64,000 bases of DNA from assembly GCA_947595585.1 (NCBI GenBank), contig CANQET010000009.1, positions 1 through 64,000 of the forward strand. The letters are read 5' to 3'. This DNA comes from an uncultured Clostridia bacterium (GTDB taxonomy: Bacteria > Bacillota > Clostridia > Christensenellales > Borkfalkiaceae). Under the pieces are notes generated by a model. It was not told the origin of the DNA. It did not search any database and was given only the letters and a program-made list of their open reading frames with translations. A program made the position numbers and the translations under genes. Below, piece after piece: positions 1 through 7,557 of this stretch (position 1 is its first letter; each line of letters begins with the position of its first letter).

Positions 1-69
1 GCAGATATGCCATAACTATACCATAAAACCGACGGTAAATCAAGTCCGTGCGGAACGAAAAAACAAAAA

Positions 70-143
70 TGGCATTTAGGCGTGAGCTTGTCCGCGCCGC
101 GTAGCGGCGCGCTTGTCATAGACAAGCTCACGCCTAAATGCCA
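70..143. repeat. Long perfect inverted repeat with inner hairpin
   Basis: Two arms of 22 bases (70-91 and 122-143) are exact reverse complements of each other. The 30-base interior holds a second GC-rich hairpin, CGCGCCGCGTAGCGGCGCG. No ORF uses it and no T-run follows, so it is not an ordinary terminator. It could be a cruciform-forming element or the remnant of a small palindromic mobile repeat. Only the symmetry is certain. Bases 144-184 hold purine-rich GGGATAA-like runs with no other signal seen. Confidence 0.6.
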
Positions 144-184
144 CAGGGGATAAACAAGGGATAAAGTAGGGATAATTGGGGGAT

Positions 185-213
185 AAAAAAGGCGGGAAAT
201 TTTTCTACCCGCC
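185..213 (-). terminator. Intrinsic terminator of the XRE/HEPN-like operon
   Basis: Read on the minus strand, GGCGGG pairs with CCCGCC around an 11-base loop and is followed by a T6 run. It lies about 160 bases beyond the stop of the 249-aa gene and is the first good stop signal for that transcript. Confidence 0.65.
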
Positions 214-236
214 CATACTGTGAAATATATTGCAAG

Positions 237-319
237 AGGAGGTGAACCGCGGTGCCGCTCGGGACCCTTATATCGCTACATCAAAGCCTTAAAAATGGCT
301 TTCATGTGCTTCACCTCCT
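237..319. other. Shine-Dalgarno/anti-Shine-Dalgarno inverted repeat
   Basis: AGGAGGTGAA at 237-246 is matched exactly by TTCACCTCCT at 310-319, enclosing a smaller hairpin (AAAGCC/GGCTTT, 283-302). On the minus strand a strong ribosome site precedes a nine-codon ORF (ATG at 305, stop at 276). On the plus strand another precedes a GTG ORF of about 30 codons. The RNA from either strand would hide its own ribosome site. This lies in the 3' region of the XRE/HEPN-like transcript. It could be a regulatory RNA or a decayed small gene; no known family was recognised. Confidence 0.35.
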
Positions 320-370
320 ACCACAATATGCTCTATATGATGAATAGCACCTGTCACATAGACGATTTAA

Positions 371-1120
371 TCAATTCCAATAAACCACACCCTTTCCGCC
401 GTAGTTTGGCGCACTAATAGAAAATTTGATTTTGTCCGATTCAAACAGTACCCTGTCATTCTTTCCGAATTGCTTCAAAATATATTCATAGGTTCCATAA
501 GCAAGACCGCCAATCGATTTGAAATACGCGCCGTCCTCGACTTTGTATTTCGCAAGCATTTGACCGTCATGGTATAAAGAAATTTCCGTCCGTTCGTATT
601 CGTCGCAACACGGTTGAAAATAGATGTTAACCAAATCATTTCCCGTTGAATGCTTGATTGCCGCAGCCTTAATAAGATTTTCACGGGCTGTTTTTGCCTG
701 TTCCGCATAGTATGCTTCTTTATCGGCTTCGACATATTGCAATTTCAAGATATAGTCGTCCGCTAAATCGCCTTTGAAGTGGAAGCGAATTTTGTCCGCT
801 CTGTCGTTAAAATCAACGATAATTCGGTAAGACAATACGGGGTAATTCGGAAACTGATAATTTTCCGGAATGATTTCTTGCCATACTCCGTTTTTCTCAA
901 CAAAAACTTTCTCAAATGGGACTTCTTTCTTTGCAATATATAGAGCATATTCTACCAGGTTGATATTCTTATCCTGCGTAATCGTGAACGTGTCCGTTTC
1001 CCCGTCATACTTTCCATAGAAGTTGCCGCTTTTTTCTTCGCCCAAGGGACAGCAACTGAAAAAAGCAAAACGAGATGGATTGAAACTTCCCTTTAAGAGA
1101 TATTCTTGATATTTATTCAT
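371..1120 (-). CDS. Hypothetical protein, partner of the XRE/HEPN-like gene
   Basis: A 249-residue soluble protein with no signal peptide or membrane segment. I do not recognise the family. It has an early CC pair (FFSCCPLGEE) and a charged alpha/beta composition, with several beta-like stretches such as the VLSYRIIVDF segment. The ATG at 1120 is preceded by AAGGAGAG, which overlaps the stop codon of the upstream XRE gene (12-base gap). The two are therefore almost certainly co-transcribed and translationally linked. Being tied to a regulator with a HEPN-like C-terminus suggests a partner, substrate or neutralising protein, but that is inference. Base composition is lower in GC than the housekeeping genes of the window, as is that of its partner, which fits acquisition by transfer. 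Confidence 0.7.
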   Translation of the reverse strand: MNKYQEYLLKGSFNPSRFAFFSCCPLGEEKSGNFYGKYDGETDTFTITQDKNINLVEYALYIAKKEVPFEKVFVEKNGVWQEIIPENYQFPNYPVLSYRIIVDFNDRADKIRFHFKGDLADDYILKLQYVEADKEAYYAEQAKTARENLIKAAAIKHSTGNDLVNIYFQPCCDEYERTEISLYHDGQMLAKYKVEDGAYFKSIGGLAYGTYEYILKQFGKNDRVLFESDKIKFSISAPNYGGKGVVYWN

Positions 1121-1132
1121 AGTTTTCTCTCC

Positions 1133-3019
1133 TTATTTCAGATTGCAGATATAATCGATACAATATTGAATTTCTTCAAGGGTAAGCATATCTTTCTTCT
1201 TTTCGGCGTGGACAATACTGTTGCGGCACATCCGAAGTTTTTGAAGATATTTTACAAATTTGGCTTCTTGATTATATCCCCAACCGTCGTCCTCTTGTCC
1301 GTGTTGCGAGCAATACTTATCGAGCATTTCCGAAAAGTCGCCTTCGTAATGGTACGAGGAACGAAGGATCGCTTCCAACCGAACACACAGCTTGATGATG
1401 ACAATTTCCGTGTTGCCTTTTTTGAGTTCGGATTCAAAATATTCTTGCGTCAATTCGTTGACGGCTTTGATTTTTTCCTCTTCAAAGGAGCAATCGGAAA
1501 TGACCTGTTGCCGATACTTTGCAAAATAATCAATGATATATGCGATATTCACAAAGTCTGTATTGGTGTACGAATAAATCGGCGTCGCGCTTCGCAAAAT
1601 CAACTTTTTATCATTTGTAGAAGAGGCAAATGGATGAGGATATCCACCATATGCGGATTTTACATAAATGGAAGCAATTTCTTTTTCAATCAAGCGTTCG
1701 TCATACTTCATAACGGCTCTTGCAAGGCTATCGTTTTTGCTATCTACGGCATATTCAAACAGCGCTCGCCATTGCTTATTTTGGAACATTCTGCAAAGCG
1801 GCTCAATCGGATGGATATCATGCGTTGCGAGCGCTTTCTTGATGAGTTGCAAATTATTTGTAGCAAGCAGTTCGTCAATGTTGATGATCCCGTCGTGAAC
1901 GGTAGATTGAATGGTCAATTCATCCTGCGTTACCGACTTGTCCGCCTTTAATTTTGCCATGCGGATCTCATATTCCGAAGCAATATACGGCTTAAAATCG
2001 TAATATGCTTGAATCGCTCTGTTAATATCGTCGAACTCCTTAAAAAGAGCGAAATCGCCTTTTTCAAGCGCGAGCTTAATGGTTTCTTCCAAAATTCGGA
2101 CTAATCCATGCCCCTTGTTACCGCCCGCCGCCATAAAGAAGAAATTCGGGGCATAATTTAATTCGCCATTATATCTGTCACGCACCAATTTCATATTATC
2201 ATAGGCATATTGATTATTCTCTACGGAGAGAGCCAAAAGTCTGCGTAACATTTTTTCATTGTTGTGAAGATAACTTTGATGAATCAAATACGGAAAAACA
2301 TGATACCAAACACATTGACGGTTGGGTTGCTTCCCCAAAAGGACACCGAAAGTATCTTCATTGATACGCTTGTCACAGACGATCGTTTCAAAAATATCGT
2401 CTGTCAAAAGACAGGAAAGTTTTGCCGAATACTCGCCTTCACGGTTGAATTTTTCCGCAATCGCTTGCGGTGCAAGCATTAAAAGTTGTGTTTCGGTTTC
2501 AAACTTCCACCGTGCAGAATAGCTTCTTCCGAGGCTAAATTCCGCTCCGCACAGTAAATCGAGGCGGTTCGTCAAAATCGATAGCTTAATTGCATCGAGA
2601 ATTGGAAATTTGGCGATACTTCCCTTTTGGGATTCGCAGAGTTTTACAAAGACATTAAAACTCTGATATTGCAGAATGTAATCCACAAGCGACTTTCCTT
2701 GCTCGTCTTTATGATTGATATCGATACCGTCGAGCATGGCTGGATTGTCATTCTTGGCGCAAAGCTCGGCTTTGGAAATCGTAATGACTTCCCTTTCTGG
2801 TTCTTTCCCCGTCATGATGTAATCGATACTCACACCGAAAAGTTCTGCAATCGCGGGGAAAAATTCAATGCTTGGCGCGCCGTTATCCTTTTCCCATTTA
2901 CTGACCGCTTTATCACTGACCTGCAACTTTTCTGCAAGCTCCGCCTGCGTCCAACCTTTTGATTTGCGAAGCTCGGCAATCGTTTTTCCGATACTGTGCT
3001 TTTTACTAAAAATACCCAT
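1133..3019 (-). CDS. XRE-family HTH protein with ankyrin-like region and C-terminal HEPN-like motif
   Basis: The start is placed at the internal ATG (3019), because CAGGAGGACATTT sits directly upstream and translation then opens with the HTH domain. The track start at 3115 lies upstream of the inner promoter. The protein has 628 residues. Residues about 9-67 form a classic Cro/C1 helix-turn-helix (GWTQAELAEKLQVSDKAVSK). Residues about 95-150 resemble ankyrin units (DINHKDEQGKSLVDYILQ). The middle is helical and unrecognised. The last 100 residues are helical and end with RNSIVH at about 599-604, the Rx4H pattern of HEPN RNases. Proteins joining HTH and HEPN are often regulators or toxins of stress and anti-phage modules; that role is inferred here. 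Two promoters and a palindrome upstream suggest self-repression. Confidence 0.75.
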   Translation of the reverse strand: MGIFSKKHSIGKTIAELRKSKGWTQAELAEKLQVSDKAVSKWEKDNGAPSIEFFPAIAELFGVSIDYIMTGKEPEREVITISKAELCAKNDNPAMLDGIDINHKDEQGKSLVDYILQYQSFNVFVKLCESQKGSIAKFPILDAIKLSILTNRLDLLCGAEFSLGRSYSARWKFETETQLLMLAPQAIAEKFNREGEYSAKLSCLLTDDIFETIVCDKRINEDTFGVLLGKQPNRQCVWYHVFPYLIHQSYLHNNEKMLRRLLALSVENNQYAYDNMKLVRDRYNGELNYAPNFFFMAAGGNKGHGLVRILEETIKLALEKGDFALFKEFDDINRAIQAYYDFKPYIASEYEIRMAKLKADKSVTQDELTIQSTVHDGIINIDELLATNNLQLIKKALATHDIHPIEPLCRMFQNKQWRALFEYAVDSKNDSLARAVMKYDERLIEKEIASIYVKSAYGGYPHPFASSTNDKKLILRSATPIYSYTNTDFVNIAYIIDYFAKYRQQVISDCSFEEEKIKAVNELTQEYFESELKKGNTEIVIIKLCVRLEAILRSSYHYEGDFSEMLDKYCSQHGQEDDGWGYNQEAKFVKYLQKLRMCRNSIVHAEKKKDMLTLEEIQYCIDYICNLK

Positions 3020-3041
3020 AAATGTCCTCCTGTGTAGGCTC

Positions 3042-3070
3042 ATTATAGCTTTTTGTGCCGAAAAAGTAAA
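3042..3070 (-). promoter_or_regulatory. Inner promoter P2 of the XRE/HEPN-like operon
   Basis: TTTACT and TATAAT are separated by 17 bases. The -10 lies about 22 bases from the chosen ATG, giving a very short leader that still contains the AGGAGG site. It supports the start at 3019 over the upstream one. Confidence 0.55.
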
Positions 3071-3123
3071 CCTACTTCTTTTTGAGTGGGCTTGTCCGTT
3101 TTCCGTGCGCCACACAATAAAAC

Positions 3124-3138
3124 TCTACGATTAGTAGA
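3124..3138 (-). promoter_or_regulatory. Probable operator palindrome
   Basis: TCTACGATTAGTAGA is a 5-5-5 palindrome lying immediately downstream of the P1 -10 box, over the expected transcription start. That is where a repressor would block initiation. The XRE protein encoded by this operon is the natural candidate ligand (inference). Confidence 0.5.
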
Positions 3139-3167
3139 ATTATAGCACAAAGCGATATGCTTGTCAA
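3139..3167 (-). promoter_or_regulatory. Consensus promoter P1 of the XRE/HEPN-like operon
   Basis: A perfect TTGACA and TATAAT pair with a 17-base spacer drives the minus strand. The leader is about 110 bases and contains P2. A consensus promoter on a potentially toxic gene makes strong repression likely. Confidence 0.8.
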
Positions 3168-3337
3168 TATCTATGGCGGAAGGAATCTTTAAGCTACCAA
3201 AAGATGCTTTAAGCGGCTGTTGCTGTTTTTGCAGTTACGTTGGAAATGAAAACAGCGGGGCGGGAAAATGCCCTCACTGTCTTTTACAATAAAAATGGGG
3301 CGCAAGTTTAGTTCAACTTACGTCCCACTTGGCGCGC

Positions 3338-3605
3338 CATGGAAAGGCACCCGCGAAGGGGTGCCTTTCTTCATGGCGCAGAAGACGAGCAGAAAGAAAT
3401 CGCGTACGAGTTCGCCCCGACCGAGGCTTCTATTTGTGCTACTAAGGTCGGCACAAGCGTTCCGAATAAGATTCTCTGAAGCGCTTCCGCTCATAACGCG
3501 AAGTAATCTCGTCTTCTGAGATTTCTCGCTACGCTCGAAATGACGGGGCACAGCATGGAAAGGCACCCGCGAAGGGGTGCCTTTCTTCATGGCGCAGAAG
3601 ACGAG
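3338..3605. repeat. Two copies of a 52-bp hairpin repeat
   Basis: An identical 52-base unit occurs at 3338-3389 and 3554-3605. Each contains AAAGGCACC/GGTGCCTTT, a 9-bp stem with an 8-base loop. The 164 bases between hold degenerate pieces of the genome-wide family that ends in CGAAATGACG. Bases 3170-3337 show no gene. ORF-track entries here are translated repeat. Confidence 0.75.
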
Positions 3606-3623
3606 AAAACTATGCGGCGGAGC

Positions 3624-3652
3624 TTGACTTTTCGCGGGGAGCTCGATATAAT
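3624..3652 (+). promoter_or_regulatory. Promoter of the thioesterase gene
   Basis: TTGACT and TATAAT with a 17-base spacer lie about 50 bases upstream of the thioesterase ATG, just outside the second 52-bp repeat. Confidence 0.75.
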
Positions 3653-3702
3653 AGAAATCAAGCGCGGGCGGCAAAAGCCAAGAGCGCTTCGGGGGGATAC
3701 GT

Positions 3703-4209
3703 ATGAAAGTCGTTTGTAAGCAAAGAAACAGCAAGATGTGTGCGATCTGCGGGCTCGATAATACCTTCGGCGTCCGTGCGCCCTTCTATTCCATGGAGGA
3801 CGGTAGCGTGGCCTCCCTCTTCCGCTTCCGCGAAGAGCATCAGAGCTATCCCGGCAGGGTGCACGGCGGGCTCATCACCGCCATGCTCGACGAAATGGGG
3901 CTACGTGCCCTCTGGGCGATGGAAGGCGGCGAATTCACCTACGGCGTGACGCTCTCGCTCGAGACGAAGTACCGCAAACCCGTGCCCTACGGGGAGCCGC
4001 TCATCGGGCAGGGGAAGATCGTGAAAGAGACGGGGAACTTCCTCACCGCGGAGTGCTGTATCATGAATGAAGCGCATACCGTGCTCGCCAATGCGACGAT
4101 CAAATACCTCAAACTCACACCGCAGCAGATCCAAAGCGGGGTGAACGAACACGAGGAGATGTGTTACCTCATCGAAGACGGCGTATTTGAGATCGATTTG
4201 CCCGCCTGA
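3703..4209 (+). CDS. PaaI-type hotdog-fold thioesterase
   Basis: A 168-residue cytoplasmic protein of the hotdog superfamily, expected to hydrolyse acyl-CoA or related thioesters. It shows the YPGRVHGGLITAMLDEMG signature at residues 49-66. The HGG loop and the acidic residue of the central helix are the usual active-site elements. Near the N-terminus, MCAICGLDNTFG matches the CxxCG-N-xG opening common in this subfamily. The start at 3703 follows GGGGGGAT, and the upstream -10 lies at a normal distance. It is a single-gene unit, ending at the terminator at 4251. The substrate cannot be deduced: PaaI, YbgC-like and menaquinone-pathway enzymes share the fold. Confidence 0.85.
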   Translation: MKVVCKQRNSKMCAICGLDNTFGVRAPFYSMEDGSVASLFRFREEHQSYPGRVHGGLITAMLDEMGLRALWAMEGGEFTYGVTLSLETKYRKPVPYGEPLIGQGKIVKETGNFLTAECCIMNEAHTVLANATIKYLKLTPQQIQSGVNEHEEMCYLIEDGVFEIDLPA

Positions 4210-4250
4210 GTGCGCGTTTTTCTTACCCCATGTATCACTTTTATACTTTC

Positions 4251-4274
4251 AGCACCCTCCTCGGGTGCTTTTTT
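4251..4274 (+). terminator. Intrinsic terminator after the thioesterase
   Basis: AGCACCC/GGGTGCT forms a 7-bp stem with a 5-base loop followed by a T run, about 40 bases after the stop codon. Confidence 0.85.
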
Positions 4275-4284
4275 GGTATTCTGA

Positions 4285-4735
4285 ATACGTCATGCGGGTG
4301 AGGGAAATACGAAGTCCGCTACCCCCTCCGCGGTTTATCCCAAGCAATACCCCCCTCCATTGGAGGGGGTGGCGCTTGGGATGAACCGTATCGGGAGTAC
4401 GCGCGAGGCCAATACGAAGTCCAACCCTCATACCGAGCGTAGCGAGTGTATCTTAAGATCCGCTCACTTCGCTACGCTTCGTTCGGGATGAGGTCGCTCA
4501 TCCTGTGCAACAACAGTAACCGTCAAACTGCGGAGAAGCAAGCAAGACAAGGAGAACGAGCATTTCCGACGGGAGTGTACTTTGTCGTACACGACCACCC
4601 CGCGCGCACTTCTAATTCTCTAAGCGCGGCACGAGCCCCCAAGGGCGAAGTAGGAAAGCGCAGTTCGACACAGTATTGCGCCGCTTATCCGCAGTTCGAG
4701 GGTACGAAGTCCAACAAAGCAAAAAGGTATAAATT
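4285..4735. repeat. Intergenic repeat mosaic, block 1
   Basis: No gene here. It contains the CCCCTCC/GGAGGGG hairpin unit (about 4340-4382), a unit with GAGCGGATCTTAAGA-like arms (about 4418-4500) that reads into GGGATGAGGTCGCTCA, and a long unit beginning near 4505 with CCGTCAAACTGCGGAG and running to about 4725. The last unit recurs near 56.6 and 59.4 kb, where it ends in a terminator; here the terminator part is missing. The ORF track wrongly extends spoIIR by 105 codons through this block. Confidence 0.8.
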
Positions 4736-4760
4736 GGGGGAGAGGGGCAATAATTTCCCC

Positions 4761-5288
4761 ATGAAAAAATTCGCAATTATCAGTTTACTTCTTCTCACTG
4801 CCTTCGGCATCTCCCTGTTTGCGGGCGCCACCAAGCCTACCGAGGCGGCCTCTTCGTATCTTCGCATACATATCCGTGCCGATTCCAACGACCCCGCCGC
4901 GCAATCGGTGAAGCTTCGCGTGCGCGACGCCGTCGTCGAATACCTCACCCCCATCGTTGCGAATTGTGCGACGAAGCAGGCTTCCCTCGATGCGATCGGC
5001 GCAAGGCTGAGCGATATCGAGGGCGTTGCGGAGGGCGTACTTCGCCAAAACGGCTATACGTACGGAGCCCGTGCGCGCCTCAAGAAAGAGGAGTTCCCCA
5101 CCCGTGTTTACGACGGCGTCACCCTCGATGCAGGCGTATACGACGCCCTCATCCTCGAACTCGGCACGGGCAAGGGGGATAATTGGTGGTGCGTCGTCTA
5201 TCCTCCCCTCTGCTTTACGGGCGGGCATGCGAATATCGTCTACCGCAGCAAGATCGCCGAGATCGTGGCAAGATTCTTCGGAAAATGA
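4761..5288 (+). CDS. spoIIR: Stage II sporulation protein R
   Basis: SpoIIR is the forespore-made, exported signal that switches on the SpoIIGA protease, so that pro-sigma-E is processed in the mother cell. The start is set at 4761, giving MKKFAIISLLLLTAFG, a clean export signal. Earlier in-frame codons translate intergenic repeat. The protein is 175 residues. Family landmarks are LRIHIRADSND (about 35-45), LKLRVRDAVVEYL-like text (about 52-64), the EFPTRVYDGVTLDAGVYDAL segment and DNWWCVVYPPLCF near the C-terminus. It is monocistronic between two repeat blocks. A sigma-F promoter was not identified with confidence. Its presence marks the host as an endospore former. Confidence 0.93.
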   Translation: MKKFAIISLLLLTAFGISLFAGATKPTEAASSYLRIHIRADSNDPAAQSVKLRVRDAVVEYLTPIVANCATKQASLDAIGARLSDIEGVAEGVLRQNGYTYGARARLKKEEFPTRVYDGVTLDAGVYDALILELGTGKGDNWWCVVYPPLCFTGGHANIVYRSKIAEIVARFFGK

Positions 5289-5309
5289 AAAATGAAGAAT
5301 GAAGAATGT

Positions 5310-6345
5310 GGTACGTCATTTCGACGACCATAGGGAGGAGAAATCTCGGTATGGCATCCGAACAGGCATTCGAAATACGTCATTCTGAGCGAAGCCCGTT
5401 AGGGCGAAGTCGAAGAATCGCAATAGTCTTAGCCTCATATTGTAGCTCATATATAAGATTAAGACTGCGGCGACCCTTCAACTACGTTCAGGGTGACGTG
5501 ATTAGAAGCACCGCCCCCCACCACCGCTACGCGGAGCCTCCCCCCGAAGGGGGTAGGCCTTGCGCTCTGAATGAACCCCGTCGTTTCCCGCCCACCCCCC
5601 TACCCCCCTCCAATGGAGGGGGTATCGCTTGGGATTGGCCGTGACGGATGGGGGGCAAAGGGAATGGAGTGGAGCACGTCATTTCGAACGTAGTGAGAAA
5701 TCTCAAGTAGAATTAAGACTAAGGCGATTCTTACTTCGCCTAACGGCTCGTGCCGCGCTTAGAGAATTAGAAATGCGCGCGGGGCGGCAAGCTCAGAATG
5801 ACGTAATTAGAACAAGATTCCTCCTCCCTACGGTCGTCGGAATGACGTATTGATGTGCCCCTACGCAGTCCATCCCCTTGCTTCCCCTTTTAGGGGAAGT
5901 ACCCGCATCGCGGGGGAAGGGGTTTCAAAACCCCTCAGCCGCGTCTCACGCCGCGACAGCTCCCCTACGAGGGGAGCCAAGGGGCGCGTGTGATACGCGC
6001 GCACGTCATTTCGAACGTAGTGAGAAATCTCACCCTTGAGATTCCTCACCCCCCCTGGGGGTTCGGAATGACGTACTGAGGGGCTCCGTCGTATTCCGCC
6101 CACCCCCCTACCCCCCTCCATTGGAGGGGGTATCGCTTGGAATAGGCTCCTACGCAGTCCGTCCCTCATCCCGAACGAAGCGTAGCGGAGTGAGCGGATC
6201 TTAAGATTCACTCGCCCCTAACGGGGCTCGGAATGAGGTCGCTCATGATGTGCCCCGTCGTCTTCCTTGCCTCCCCCACCACCGCCTACGGCGGAGCCTC
6301 CCCCCGAAGGGGGTAGGCCTTGCGTTTTTGATGGGGGTGGAAGAT
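5310..6345. repeat. Intergenic repeat mosaic, block 2
   Basis: A kilobase without genes between spoIIR and the pilin operon. Recognisable units are: palindromic units bounded by CGTCATT...AATGACG (about 5387-5500, 5672-5853 and 6001-6079); the CCCCCTCCAATGGAGGGGG hairpin (about 5591-5637 and 6099-6145); a multi-hairpin unit (5874-5987); and the GAACGAAGCGTAGCGGAGTG unit (about 6164-6246). Truncated copies fill most of the remainder. The ORFs here share repeat-derived peptides in several frames and are rejected as genes. Confidence 0.8.
5874..5987. repeat. Multi-hairpin repeat family, representative copy
   Basis: About 114 bases closed by CCCCTTG/CAAGGGG. Inside are successive hairpins (CTTCCCC/GGGGAAG, AGGGGTTT/AAACCCCT, CCGCGT/ACGCCGCG, GCTCCCC/GGGGAGC). 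Other copies lie at about 12600-12711, 27746-27858 (reverse orientation), 56183-56296 and 59101-59217. Differences between copies tend to sit in loops and in the third hairpin. Confidence 0.75.
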
Positions 6346-6376
6346 TTTTGAAGAACTTTTTCAAAATTAAATATTA

Positions 6377-6395
6377 TGTGACAAATTACGTCACA
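6377..6395. promoter_or_regulatory. Crp/Fnr-like palindrome upstream of the pilin promoter
   Basis: TGTGAC and GTCACA are arranged symmetrically around 7 bases in an AT-rich stretch, about 70 bases upstream of the pilin -35 box. The half sites resemble Crp/Fnr-family operators, but the spacing (TGTGA-9-TCACA) is wider than the classic site. Activator-binding site is a guess from position. Confidence 0.35.
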
Positions 6396-6464
6396 AATTT
6401 CTTGAATGGGCAGTGGAGATATAAGATAATAAGGTGAAATAATAAAAATTTTTTCCAAAAGAGA

Positions 6465-6493
6465 TTGACAATCTATTGTTTTTCCCGTACAAT
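6465..6493 (+). promoter_or_regulatory. Promoter of the prepilin-like operon
   Basis: TTGACA and TACAAT with a 17-base spacer. It lies about 55 bases before the first ATG of the operon and is the only consensus promoter seen upstream of the four genes. Confidence 0.8.
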
Positions 6494-6547
6494 GGGAATG
6501 CAATGAAACGTTTTTGCAAAGCAAATCATAGATCCAAAGGAGGACCG

Positions 6548-7153
6548 ATGCACAAATTGCGGCAACAACGGGGAGTCTCTATCCTGATCGCACTCCTCAT
6601 CTTTTTGCTCGTCGCGCTGACGGGCACGGCGGTTCTCACGATGTCTGCCTCCAACGCGGGGCGCTTCGTCCATGCGCGGGAAGACCAGCAGCGCTATCTC
6701 TCCGTCGCCTCCGCCGTCCGTCTTCTGAAGGATGAGCTGCGTCCGCACGCCGTCACCGTGACGATCGACCCCGCCGCCCCCATGGCATTCGGGGAAGACG
6801 ACGGCATCGAAGTCGTACACCGCGGAAGCGCGCTCTTCGGCAAGATGGACGCCCTCTCCGCACACTGCAAAGAAAAGGCGCTCTCGGATATGACGGGCGC
6901 CCAAACGGTCGCAAGTCCCTTTTCCGCACACGTCACCGAATTTTCGCTCACCGTTCTCCCCGACGGTGAGGATAGCGGCCTCTCCGAGCGGATCGGCAAA
7001 GTGGACGTGCGGCTCGAGATCGACAACGAGACCTCCAATATGGTCTTCACCCTTTGGCACAGCGGGACGGCGGGCAACAACTACCGCACGCGCATGACCG
7101 TACGCCATATCGGCTATGTCGGGGGGGGGGGGGGGGACGACCTCTACCTATGA
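6548..7153 (+). CDS. PilX-like minor prepilin, out of frame after a G16 tract
   Basis: The start at 6548 follows AAAGGAGGACC; the longer track ORF begins inside the promoter. As sequenced the protein has 201 residues. The N-terminus GVSILIALLIFLLVALTG at 9-26 is a type IV pilin hydrophobic helix without the usual Glu+5, as in PilX-type minor pilins. The body is a small extracellular domain. At residue 191 translation enters 16 consecutive G and ends five codons later. One G fewer would open a frame reading TTSTYEKVFRWDADHAV and stopping at 7220, where the TGA overlaps the ATG of the next gene. That is the usual coupling in this genome, so the long form is probably the functional one. Either the tract is phase-variable or the base count is wrong. 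Confidence 0.75.
   Translation: MHKLRQQRGVSILIALLIFLLVALTGTAVLTMSASNAGRFVHAREDQQRYLSVASAVRLLKDELRPHAVTVTIDPAAPMAFGEDDGIEVVHRGSALFGKMDALSAHCKEKALSDMTGAQTVASPFSAHVTEFSLTVLPDGEDSGLSERIGKVDVRLEIDNETSNMVFTLWHSGTAGNNYRTRMTVRHIGYVGGGGGDDLYL
7121..7136 (+). repeat. Homopolymeric tract of 16 G inside a coding region
   Basis: Sixteen uninterrupted G are read as five glycine codons plus one base. A 15- or 18-base tract restores the downstream frame to the stop at 7218-7220. No other comparable homopolymer was noticed in a coding region of the window. Confidence 0.9.
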
Positions 7154-7216
7154 AAAAGTCTTCCGCTGGGACGCAGATCATGCCGTCGTCGAACTTCTTC
7201 AGGGAGGTACGGCAGC

Positions 7217-7540
7217 ATGAAACGCATCCGCAGAAAACTTTCCTCCCGCAGGGGCGAGACGCTCATTGAGCTCCTCGTCAGCATCATGATCATCGCCCTC
7301 TCGGCCTTTCTTCTCGTGATGATGTATGAGGCCTCGGGCAAGATCAACCTCGCAGCGCGGAAGATGGACGACGACCTCTACCAATCGGTGACCGAGATCG
7401 GCAACCACACGGGCGAGGCCCAAAAGGGCAAAGTACAATACGAGATCCAAGACGATTTCGAAGCAAGACCGGGCGAGATCGAAGTGGAGATCTTCTCCGA
7501 CGACACCGTCGTCACCTATTCAAAACCGACTACGCCGTGA
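7217..7540 (+). CDS. Prepilin-like protein (short)
   Basis: A 107-residue protein with a prepilin N-terminus: a basic leader, then G|ETLIELLVSIMIIALSAF with Glu at +5, the expected cleavage and methylation site of a type IV prepilin peptidase. The remaining 70 residues form a small hydrophilic domain without a recognised fold. It has a GGAGG site 8 bases before the ATG. The ATG also overlaps the stop of the frame-corrected upstream gene (ATGA). No peptidase or assembly ATPase is nearby. It is probably a minor pseudopilin of the same fibre as its neighbours. Confidence 0.8.
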   Translation: MKRIRRKLSSRRGETLIELLVSIMIIALSAFLLVMMYEASGKINLAARKMDDDLYQSVTEIGNHTGEAQKGKVQYEIQDDFEARPGEIEVEIFSDDTVVTYSKPTTP

Positions 7541-7557
7541 GCGCAAGGAGCATTCTT

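Noticed and set aside
220-417. 65-aa plus-strand ORF near the window start
   Set aside because: Overlaps the 3' end of the 249-aa gene and the SD/anti-SD hairpin. Composition is not protein-like and its ATG lacks a ribosome site.
4446-4760. N-terminal extension of spoIIR in the ORF track
   Set aside because: The extra 105 codons read repeat block 1. The internal ATG starts a clean export signal.
4690-4760. Sigma-F type promoter for spoIIR
   Set aside because: GGTATAAATT resembles a sigma-F -10 with one mismatch, but no convincing -35 was found at the right distance.
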